From positions 5,666,718-5,730,717 of the forward strand of contig OZ017768.1 of assembly GCA_963969345.1 (NCBI GenBank): a DNA stretch of 64,000 nucleotides, given 5' to 3'. Of the stretch, positions 20,038 to 32,000 are shown piece by piece. The notes beneath the pieces are model-generated. The model had not been told where the DNA came from. It saw only the letters and a list, made by a program, of their open reading frames with translations, and did no database searches. Position 1 is the first letter of the stretch. Each line of letters begins with the position of its first letter. Position numbers and translations under genes: made by a program. The stretch is from Turbatrix aceti. Taxonomy: Eukaryota > Nematoda > Chromadorea > Rhabditida > Panagrolaimidae.

Positions 20038-23000
20038 ATGCCTTCTGACGAGAATTCGTAAGTTGCAGCAGTGCTTTTGGGGGAAAAGGAAGCCTGGGAG
20101 GAATAAAACCAGCGTAAAAATCAAGGTGCTGGTTATTTTTTTTAATTTTTAGGCCAAAGTTGGTCGACCTAAAAAAAGCTTCGGTCTACTTTTGAAAAAA
20201 TCATTTTTCGTTTTGGGATAATTTTTTTGAAGTTTTACAAAATTTAGAAAAAATATTTGTTGAAAACAATTTTTAAATTTAGAAAAACGTTATAAAGATG
20301 TGAAAAAAATATTTATTTGGTAAAAAGTAGAAAAAGCTCGAAATCTAAAAAAACAGAAAAAAAATATTTGTTTTTTTTTTAGAAAAAATTCCTGCAATTT
20401 TTTTTCCGGTTTTTTTTCTTGTCGGTCAAGTTTTACAAAAATATGCATTGCTGAGGGGTAAAAATCAATCTGATGCGATCTTACAATTTTTTTCTTTCAG
20501 TCGCCCCCGTATATCCTTCAACGATGACGCCGTCAACTCGGACCACCGCATCTTCGGCCGGGTCGTGGCGTCCGCTGCCTCGCTCGTCGAGCGCATCGCG
20601 GCGACCCTCGCTTCTGACTCGGGCGATGTCGTGCTCCGAGAAGTCTTTTTCCTCGAACCCGTCTGTCTCGACGCGTGCCGGGACTACGAAGTGTCCGTCA
20701 ACCAGAGCAAGGGCTCTTTCCGTCTCTGCGCCCTCCACGACGCCCGACAGCGCGCGTTCGTCATTGGCAAATTCGAAATCGTCCTATCGCCCCGCGCTGG
20801 CGAAGACGATTCTGCGGTGACGATTCCTGCGCATCCGAGAGGCGAGGTGGTCGATAGCGACGAATTCTACCTGAGGATGTCGGCCTTAGGCTACGAACAC
20901 GCCGGTGTCTTTCGTTCTGTCCAAAATTCGGATTTCTGCGACGATGCGGGCGTTATCCAGCTGACCGGCGCCCTTCCGGATGGCCAGTTCGCTCCCGCTC
21001 TCGACGGCCTGCTCCAGGCGATTCTCCTGCAACGACTTTCCACTGCGCCGCACCCAGTCGAGCAGCTAACGGTGCCGTTTGCCTTCAGTCGACTCCATTT
21101 TTTCCGGAATCAGGTGACGAACGATCTTCTGGGCAGTTTCAACGGTGCTGGCTTTGAACTGGCTTCCAGCAAGGGAAAAGCGCTTGTTCGGGGCAGTTTG
21201 CCGGTCCTGCGACGACTTACCCATCCGTTGTCTACCGTAGTCGTCAGGTCAATTGCCTGCCGGCTTCCGGGCGGTGTTCGGTCGCTTTCTGACCTCGCAG
21301 CTTTCGTCGAGCATGGTCGGACGTCGGATGATCGTATCCCGGCCGGTCGGTTCCCAAAAAGAGACCTATTGACTGCCCCCGGGAATTTGAAGCCCCTAGA
21401 AGGCGGGAGCTTTCTTGACGACGACGTTTCGGCTTTTGACGCCCGTTTTTTTGGTATTACAAAGCTCGAAGCCCGTGCCATGGACCCCCAGCAGCGTCTG
21501 ACGTTGGAAGTTGTCTGGGAGTGCCTCGAGCTCGCCGGAATCACCGACACCACCGGTCTGGCATTTTTTGTCGGACAAATGGGCTGCGAGTATGCAGATT
21601 CCAACAATGGCACCAGCCTGACCCCGAGTGCCCTGGATCTCGTCGGCAGCGCTGTCAGTGTCCTCGCTGGCCGGCTCAATTTTGTATTCAGCAGTCATGG
21701 GCTCTCAGAAACCGTCGATACGGCTTGTTCGTCTTCGTTGGTGGCCCTGCAGCGGGCATTTGACTGCATCCGGGCCGGCCGATGCCAGCGCGCCGTCGTA
21801 ATCGGTTCTTCCCTCGCGCTGGCCACTTCCGGGCTCCTGCAGCGACTCAACGGCAATCTTCTGTCTTCGAGCGGCGTCTGTCACACTTTTGACGCCGCTG
21901 CTGATGGCTACGCCCGGGCAGACGGGATTGTAGCGGTCCTGCTGGAAGGCGTGCGTCCACCGACCCTGTCACCATATCTGGCAGTCATCGAAGCGGTCGA
22001 ACAAAACCACGGCGGCCCATCCGCGGGCCTCACCGTTCCCAACGTCATCGCGCACGTCGAACTCATCACCGGCGTGCTCAAAGCTGCCGGGAAAAAGCAT
22101 GTCGACTACTGGGAGTGCCACGGCACTGGAACAGCTCTCGGAGACCCCATCGAACTCACCGCGCTTCAGAAAGTACTCGCCAGCGCTGGAATTCCCCTGC
22201 CGGTGGCTATTGGATCGTCGAAAGCGAATCTGGGACATTCAGAAGGCGCAGCTGGACTTGTAGGTCTCGCGAAGGCAGTTACGATTGCTTCCAGCCGCCG
22301 GGCGCCTCCGCTGGCACGATTCCACGTTCTCAATCCGAATATATCGTTCGACAGCCAGGTCCTGCACCTGCCGGCTGTCTCGCTGGAACTCACCTCGAGC
22401 CCGGTCATTGTGGGTGTTTCGTCCTTTGGCGTGAGCGGCACCAACGCTGCTGTCCTGCTCACAGCAGCCGATGGGGCGGCATTCGACCCACCGAGAGGGC
22501 GCCTGGCGCTTCACCTGGCCAGACAGCCGATCGGAGTGCTCCCGTTTTCTGCAAAAAGCCAGGCGTCTTTCGAAAAACTTCGCGCAGGGCTCTCGGCACG
22601 ACTCGGTCTTACAACGAATTTTACCGATTTTGTCATTCTCGCCGCTGCTTCTGGATGCGGTCGGCGGAATTTTCACATTCGTGGCGTCATTTTCTGGGAT
22701 TCTGTTTTGAACAAGGTGCGCGAAGTCGATCGATCCAATGTCTGCCCTGAGCACCAGGCATCAGAAGACGTTCCTTTTGCCCTGGACATCCGATCAACGA
22801 CGTCGATTTCGTGGAAGCTGTTTTTCGCGCACAAAGTCTACCGTCAGCACGTGCTCTCCCGACTCGCGGCCCTGCCCTACTGGCACCACAACCGCCTCCA
22901 GGCAGCCCACATCGGAGCGTTGGTGCTCCTGCTCGCCGATGCAGGCGTCGTCGTCGAGCACCTCATCGCTGAAAAATTCGATCGTTTCCTCACCGGCGCC

Positions 23001-26000
23001 TTTGATGGCCTCGGCGTGACGACGCTGACCGGCGCGACCAGTTTACCTGTCCTCAAGGCCAGCGACGACGTGTCATCCATTTTCGCTGAAGCTTTCCTGG
23101 CCGGGGCTGAAGTTGACTGGGCGATGGTCTACGACATTGGCTTGGATCTTGCCGGGTTTTTGCCATTCGATCGGCTTCCGACGTATCCCTTTGATCGACA
23201 GGTGTACTGGAAGACGGATTTACCTGCTGCTTTTGATCATCGACTTCTTGGGCACGTTGTGGAACGATCTGACCAAAAAGTTGTTTTGAGAAACTGGGTG
23301 AACCTGGATCGGCTGAAATTGCACCTCGGCATCAGCCAAAAAAAGTCGGTTGCTGTGAAAACGGATATTTTGGCTCTGGAAATCGTCCTCGCGGTAGCCA
23401 GGTGCCTGCATCCTTCATGTGAACTCGAATTGCATGAGTTCAACGTTCAACTCATGGATTTCGACGGGATTAAGCCAAACGAACCGCTCACGACGACAAT
23501 CATGGATCACGGATCTGGAAAACTATCTGCAAAAGTCGATAACGTCTTTGATATTGAATTCCAGGTAGAAACAAAACCCACAACCCCAATTTCATCCGCC
23601 AAGCAAATCAAGGCTTCCTGGATCCTAAAACCGTCTCCGAACAACCAAATTTCCTTCCGGGACGTAAAATCCGTCTCTTTGACTGCTTCAAAACCAAATC
23701 AGTCCCAGAACACGTTTTTGGCGCTCGAAGCCGCCGATTCATCGTTTTACGCAGTCGTCAGTTTTTCCAATGCTGCAACAGATCGTCCACCTGTGTTCTC
23801 ACCTGCCGCGTCATCGGTGGTGGAAGTGGCAGCGATGCCGGCGAAAACAAAGGCTGTTACCCTGGACGAGATCAGAGACACCGTCCGAACTGCTCTTCGC
23901 AGCGCGGTTGACTTTGACGTCGCCCTGGAGGGTTCGGCGCTCGACGATCGGGGCTTTGTCGACATTGGCCTCGATTCTCTTTCCTTGATTGGCTTCCTCC
24001 AGGATCTCAACACGCGTTACTTTGCTGCCGGGCTTTCTACGACGGATTTGTTCACTTTTACGTCCGTCACCGCACTTTCACGTGCTATTTTTGATCGTTT
24101 GTCTAAATCTGACGATGTCGAGCTGCCTGAAGTGATAACAACGACAAATCCGACGGCGGCAAAGACCTCAGAAGTCCCTGCCGTGCCGACGACGAAGGGC
24201 CTCATCTATCGAGTGGTCTCCAAAAGACCCGCACCTCCACCTGCGGACCACGAAGAGCTCTCCATCGTCGTTTCTCCCTCCGCGAACGGCATCAACGCGA
24301 TCGCAACACTCAAATCCGAGTCTACTGTTTTAGGCACTTCGGCAGCGTTCACAGCGCTTCAAGCAAAACTCCGCCTGGAAAAGCGTCTGGCCGTGAAATT
24401 TGTTTTTACAGGTCCGGGACTGCAGATGGACGACTACCTGGCGCCTTTCGACCTTTCTTCCATCGTTCCGTTTCTCCTTCGCCTCGCTACTTGCTTCTCG
24501 AGTGTTCCAAAGCTCCGAATAGCGATCGACCAGGCAGATGGACCATTGGCAGGACTCTTTGCTGGTTTTTGGAAGGCTTTTACCACTGAGAAGTCAAACA
24601 AGGCTTCTTTTGTCTACAGAAGAGCCATTTGTCCCCTCGACGCGGATGCACTGCCGAAGCTGGACCACATGGAGCCTGCTGGAATCTGGCTGATCACCGG
24701 AGGGACCAAGGGAATTGGATTGGAGATGGCCAAGTGCCTGGCGGCGATGCCGAAGGTTGAAAAAGTCATTGTGGCCTCTAGAAAAGGCACGCTTCCTTCG
24801 ACGGTGTCCATCAAGAAACTTCAGGCCGTCGCGTTGGACGTAACAGACAGCTCGGCAGTCAACGCCTTCGTCGCCGCCCTGCCGTGCATCGACGGCATCG
24901 TTCACTCGGCCGGCGTCCTTTCCGATGCCATCATCGAGCGCCAGAGTCTTCAGTCGTTCGAAAAAGTCTTTGGGCCAAAGCTGAGCGGTCTGCAAAACGT
25001 TTTGAATGCCGTCAAACACTACAGCATGTCCCCGAGCCACGTCGTTCTCAATTCATCTGTATCGTCGCTTTTCGGTAACTTTGGACAGTCAAATTACGCC
25101 GCGGCCAACGGCGCCGCTGAGAAAGTTATTCTGAGCTACCGTAGCCAGACCGGCGTCGGCACGATTATAAACTGGGGCAATTGGATCGAAACCGGCATGG
25201 CAGCCGACGCCGGGATCTCCGGACTTCTGCACGAATTTGGATTTGAAGGGCTGTCGACTGTAGAAGGCCTGGCCGCGTTCAAAAGCGTGCTTTTCTCGAA
25301 CGTGGCCCAGGTGGCTGTCGCCAAAGTCAACTGGCCGAAGATCCTGGAAAAAAGGCCTGAACTTAAAAGCGTGCTCCTCGACGACGCAGCCATCTCAGAC
25401 CCCGAATCGCCGATTGCAAAACGCAGCGTGCAGCATTGGACGCTGGAGAACATCTCGACGGTCGTCCTGAACAACTGCAAGGCCCTGATCGGAGCGGAGA
25501 CCGAAGAAAGCCTCTCCCCGACCGCGGGTTTCATCGAGCTCGGCCTGGACTCCTTCCGCATGTTCACACTCGCCCACGACCTCACCAAGCTCTTTGGCTT
25601 TACGATCAACGTCATCGATCTTTTCGAGAACCCCTCGCCTCGCCAGTTGGTGCGCTTCATCGCTTCCCGGCTCCCGGACACCGAAGTTGTGCCCCAAGAC
25701 GCCCTCACCGATCCAAAATCCCTCCCGCTGAGCGTGACCCCCATCGAGCTGTCTGCGATGGCAGATCACTGCTTTGACGACATCGCCGTTCTTCCGGCGG
25801 CTTTTGAGATCGACCGATTTATTGCCGCCGCTGGGGAAGGCACCACTCGCCTCGGCAGGATCCAGTTCAACGAATCCCTGCCTCTGGAGACGCTGCAACA
25901 GCTCCGGATTACCAGAATCAAGGAAGGACGGCAGCTGGCGTTGACTCGCGAAGACAGAGCCCACGGAATGCCGTTGACGACCTGTGCACTCGACGATGCC

Positions 26001-29000
26001 CCCTCCAAAAGCATCGTAGTCCCGCAACTGTCCAAGGCCGTAACATTCGTCGCGGGAGACGCTTTCTACTCGGAAATGGCCTTCCGCGGCGTGGATTACA
26101 AAAATCACTTTTGCGTGCTCACGGATATTAATCTGACGACCGGAGGCGCTGCTACGGATATTTTACTTTCGCCGAGCCCTTTTCTTTCCTGGCTCATTTT
26201 TGAAGCCGGTCTCCAGACCCTCGCAGCCGCAGTTTTCGCCCACAACCCGGGAGTTTTCTTCGTTCCGGTCAGAATCATGTCCGTGACCATCAACGAAGGC
26301 TTCAGACTCCATCGTCATCTCCAGGCTGTCGGAAAGATCATCGACGAGAACGAGCGATTTGTGGAAGGCGATGTCGTCATCATGGACGGCAAGAAACGAC
26401 CAATTGTGGAAATGAAGGGTGTCCTGGCGGTTAAGCGACCTTCCGTCCATCCGACAAAGGACACGAACAGTCTGCCCCGGTCTATGAGAGAATCCGTCGA
26501 CGACGAGGGCGCAGATTTCGGCGACGGTGGACGGCACAGGAGCAGGAAGAACACGAAACAATCGAAACCCGATGGCCCGCGGTTTCCCCTGGAAAAGTCG
26601 CATTCCGTCAACGTCAAAGGATACGCGTGCCGCTTTGCCAATGACTGCGACAGTGTTGACGACTTTTGGCACTATCTGACAGACGTTGAAAATAAGACGA
26701 TGCAAGCGCCTCATAAGCCACGCCCACTGTTATTGTCGTCTGATCCGGCGTTTTTCAATCCTGAAAAGTTTCGCTTGACTCCGAGAGAAGCGCTTTTTAT
26801 TGATCCGCAGCATCGATTGTTGCTCGCGTGCACGGCAGATGCCCTCAAATCGACGTCGATCGCGCACGCCAAGTTCACACTGCCCTCGAACACGGGAATC
26901 TTCATCGGACAGGGCGGCAGCGACTTTGCCCTGGCCATTGGTGCTGAATTTGATTCAATGCCGGCAGAACAGAGATCCTTCATGGCGACGGGCACAAATG
27001 CCTCGTGTGGCGCCGGCAGAATCGCGCACTTCCTCCGAACGACGGGCCCTGCGATGACGATCGACACGGGTTGCTCGTCTTTTGCGACGGCACTGGCCCT
27101 GGCGTGTGACGCGGTGGCTACAGGCTCGATCGAGGCTGCGATCGTCGGCGGCGTCAACGTTATCATCAACGAGGAAGCCACCAAGGTCCTGACCGCAGCG
27201 GGAATGCTCAGCCCGTCCGGGAGGTGCGCGACCTTCGACGCAGGAGCCAATGGCTACGTCCGGGCAGAAGGCGTCGCTGTCTTTGTCCTCACGGCCTCCG
27301 CGGGCCCCCACGCCCTGGGCGATGGACTCGTCGTCACCGGCTGGGACGTCCGGCACAACGCTGATTCTGCAGGACTCACCGTGCCTTCTGGAAGATCGCA
27401 GGTGGAGGTGATGACAAATGCGTGGCAACAAGCTGGAAAGCCTCGAATCCAGGTTGTCGAGTGCCATGGATCAGCGACGGCTCTCGGGGACCCGATCGAA
27501 GTCGCTTCTGTTGCTCAGGTGTTCCCACGGGAAAAACTTGTCCTGACTGCTGCCAAGGCCCACATCGGTCATACTGAGGCTGCTGCGTGCGCTGCGTCGA
27601 TGGTCATGGCGTGTGAAATGCTCAAAAAAGCTACTATACCTGGCCAGAGAAACTTCCAACTTTTAAATTCCCGGCTGAAGAGTGCCGTTGGCGATAGACT
27701 GACAATTCCGACGACAAATGAGTTTATTTCCGACCTCCGGGCTGTCATGATCAACAGTTTTGGATTCAGCGGCACCAATGTGTCCGTCGTCGTTGAAAAA
27801 AGATCCCGTCCTCCGTGGAAGGAGTTCTACGTCGGTCCCAAAGCGATTTTGCTGGCCGCGGCCACAATTGAGGGCCTGAAAAAACTCATCCAGAACTCCA
27901 AAAAACGAATTCGGGAACGACGGATTGAATTGCCGAATCCTACGCCGATCTACGTGGCGCCAGACTCGGAGGACAAGACATTCCGCGCGGCGGTTGTCTT
28001 CGATCCGCGACACCCGATTCATCCGAAAATCATCTCGCCCGCCAGGGGCAACGACCAGACCACCTACCGTCTCGGAATTATTCTTGCCGCCACCGCGAAC
28101 GTCCCCCACCCCAATCTCATCATCGCCGACCTCATTCGCAATCACGCACCCGCACAGAAACTTGCGCTGCGTCTCCAGAATGCCAATATTGATCTCAGCA
28201 CGTTTGCCAACGTCCTTGTCCTGCTCCTGTTCAAGCACTACGCGCTGCCCATCGACATGATCGTCGTTCCGGCTAGTCTCCTGCTCTGCCAGGTGCAGGC
28301 CATCGAGGCGGCCACGGAGGGCGCGTTTCACGTGGTTTCCTGTCTCCCGTCGAAGGTCGCGAAGAACATGCATCTGATCTCGCTGGCCGACGTCTTTGCA
28401 GCCGACAAGCCTCATCGCGCGATCGTCGATCTCCTGGCCGAGCTCTTTGTCCGGCAGAAAATTAACATTGGTAATGTCCAGACTGCTGGCTGGCTTCCAG
28501 ACGTGCTTTCAACAGAAGAGCGGCTGTTCTGGCCCCTCAAGCGGCCTTCGCGGCCTATTTGGTGGCGCAGAGACATTTTTGAAGCCTTCGACGTCGTCGA
28601 CGAGCTCCTGTGCCAGGTTGTACAGCAGCCGGTCGCTCTGGTCTCGACCTTGCCGACCCAAAATGTTCAATTCAAAGTCGTAGCCTTGGACGACAAAGAG
28701 CAGAGCGGGACGATTGCCTCAGTCCTGACAAATCAGCTCAACGGCCTGCTCTGCGCGTCTCACGAGCAGGTTGTTGCCGTCGTTCCCGTCGACGTCGTCG
28801 AACAAGATGTCCTCTCTCCCGAATCCGTCATCGAGACCACCAGAAACGTCACAAAACTGCTCAGACAGTTTGAATCCCTCATTTTTGTTTTTACGAAGCA
28901 TTTTTACGGTCTGGAAAGTCTTCTGCGTTCAATTGCCGCGGAATTCAGCAGTCAATGTGAAATCCGCGTGGTTTTCCTCGGCGACAGCACCCTGGATAAT

Positions 29001-32000
29001 TTCTTGACGCCCCTGCTCACCGTTTTGGCCGGTCCCCCCGGCTTCTACAACCTCAGAAACGGTCGTCTGAGCCTGGCGATGCTGAAGAAAGTCGCTCCGA
29101 GACCCCCTTCCCGGTTCAAGTTCAAAAAATCTCTCGTCACAGGGGCGTCCGGTGGGATCGGCAGCTTTTTAATCGAGCACAACCTCATCCCGGCTGAGAA
29201 CGTTATCGGCGTTTCCAGAACAGGTACAGAGAGCGTTCTTGCCGTGGATGTCTCCGACGAAGCTTCTGTCAAAGAGATCTTTGCTCAGCACGCAGATATC
29301 GACTTGGTAGTGCACTGCGCAGGCGACGTCGCCAACAAGCGGGTCGACGACCTGGAAGTCGAGGATTTTGCTGTTCTGGGCGCTGCCAAGGTTACTGGAA
29401 CGCAGAATCTCATTTCCCAGCTCCGCTACCATACGGACGACGACAGCCGACGGAAGCTGGTCGTGATGGGATCCGCGGCTTCTGTTTTGGGCTCCTTCGG
29501 TCAGGCAAATTATGCCTGGGCCAACGGCGCCGCTGTAGACGTCGCGGAAGAAGATCCGGAGAACGTAGAAGTCTTAACAATCGCCTGGGGGCCCTGGGCC
29601 GATGTCGGCATGCTGGCCGGCGACGAAATGTCTCCTATTCGGCGGCAGATCGAACACGTCGGCTGGAAGTTCCTCAATCCCAACACGGCGGGTCAGATTT
29701 TTCGGCATTTGACAACAACCGATGAAACAGGTGTCCGCGTGGTCTTTGACGGCGATTTTGACACAATCGTGAAACAGAGGCCCGATTTGACCGCTTTCTT
29801 GCCCGCGGTTGAAGAATCCAGCCAGCAGAAACAGGTGCAAAAGCAGGATTCTGTCGTCAAAATTCAATCGCACAAAGAAATCAACCAGGGGATTCTGGAT
29901 GCCATCAAACAGGTCTCCGGACTGAATGACGTGAATCCGACTGCTGGTTTTATGAGTCTCGGCTTGGATTCTCTCATGATCGAAGATCTGCGCGCAGCTG
30001 TCGAAAAGCGCTTTGGCAGCTGTATAAGTGCTCCAGAAATTTTTGCGAATGCGAATGTAGAAGCTCTGACGGAGCTTATTTCTTCCAAACTTCAGACAGA
30101 TGCTTTTGAAGGTGAGAAGAATGCTCCAACTTCGCCGACGCCAGTTAATGTTCCCCGAAAAACCCCGGTCGCCGTCATCGGTCATTCTGGCACCGTCGGC
30201 AGCTGTGAAAACATTGAAGAATATCTGGAGTGCTTGTATTCTGGAAAACGCATCGAATCACCTGTCAAGCCGCCTCAGGTGCTGGAAACACTGAAACAAC
30301 TGCCGCTGAGCGCTCAGGTAACCTTAAAATCATTTTTTTGTGCCCAAAATTAATTTTTCCCCGGATTTAGGACGTAGCCATGCTCGACCCACAAACACGA
30401 CAGCTTCTATGCCATGCCAAAATCGTCCTCGACGCCCTGGGTGACCGCGCTGTTGGCAAGAAAATTGCCTGCTTTGCCGCGGCCGAGCCTTCCGACCACG
30501 AAATACCTTCCGATCACCCCAAAGATCTGCTGACATCCATGTACGCCCGCAACCGGCACAGCTTCGTCGCCGCCTGGCTCGCTCACGTGCTCGACCTTCG
30601 CGGACCGACGGCGACCGTCTACACGGCGTGTTCTTCGTCGATTGTCTGTCTCAGTGCCGCGGTTGACTGTCTCCGTGCTGGGCGGGCTGATATTGCACTC
30701 GTCGCTGCTGCACACCTTCGGTCTGGCTCAAACACGCCTTCCGGGATGGCACTTGCAGCTGCCGGAGACCACAGCCGGCCCTTTGACGCAAACACCCCCG
30801 GCATGGTGCCTGCCGATGCGAGCGGTGTGGTGGCACTTCAGCTGGCTCCTGCAACCGATGCCCAAGCTGTCATCCTTGGCATTGGCATTTCCAACGATGG
30901 TCGGCAGAAGGCCAACTTCATGGCACCTGGCCAGGCTGGGGAAGCTGCTGCTATGCTTCTGGCGCTGCAGGAAGCTTCCGTGGATCCGGAGAACATTGAG
31001 TACCTGGAGGCACACGCCACCGGCACTCAGGTCGGCGACAGAATTGAGTTGGCCGCTGTCGGCGACGTTTTTGCCCCAAACAACCGCGGATCCAAGAAAT
31101 TGGTTATTTCGAGCGTCAAGGCCAACTTGGGGCACGCATTTGCTGCAGCCGGCCTGGTTTCGTTGTTCAAGGCGATCGGTGTCTTCAAAAAAGGTTTTTT
31201 GCCTCCACAAATTGGAATTCGTCAAAAAGCTGAAGAATTGGTCAAATTCGAATCCTGGCTGACTCTCGAATCCGATAATCTACAGAACCCGAGTTTAGCC
31301 ATGATCAACTCCTTCGGCATCGGCGGCACAAATGCCAGTGTCGTATTGCAAGCTCCTGAGCAAAAAACTGAAAATATAGCTTTCTTTTTCGCCCCTCAGG
31401 GCGTTCAGTACCCCGGAATGATCACTGAAGCCGACTTTTCTGCTTTCCCGTCGTTAAAACCTCGAATCGACGAGCTCTGTGCCCTGGTTCCTGGCACGAA
31501 AAACTTTTCTGCCGTTTTGGCAGATCCTGATGCCATCGTCGATCCTCTTCATGCCCAGCTGGCAGTTTTTATTCTGACTTTGGCAGCTGCAGAATCAGTG
31601 ATCGCCGCCAGCGGGAAAGTGTCGTCTTTCGTTATGGGACACAGTGTGGGCGAATATACTGCGCTCGTCGTCGCCGGTTACCTCAGTCCAGAAGAAGCCA
31701 TTTGTCTTCTGGCTGAGAGATCACGGCTCATGGCAGCCACACCAGTCGCAAAGACACTGTCCCTGACTCATGCTACTGCGAAGATCCTCGAAAACCTCCC
31801 CACAGGCATCGAGGTCTCGGCACGATATTCCCCGACTTTTGTAGCCGTATCTGGGCTTCCAGATGTCATCGAGAGCTTCGCCGAAAAGTTGAAAACTTCA
31901 GACCCAGAAATCAAGCAGAGATGGCTCAAGACGGCACGCGCTTTTCACACTTCGGTCATGGACGGCATTTTGAACGATTTTGGGCGCGTTGTGGCTTCGG

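Noticed and set aside
19794..20048. A short frame upstream of the PKS that might be a loading-domain exon
   Set aside because: It has no ACP, KS or AT motif, is out of frame with the proposed PKS start and lies directly after the SURF2 polyadenylation signal.
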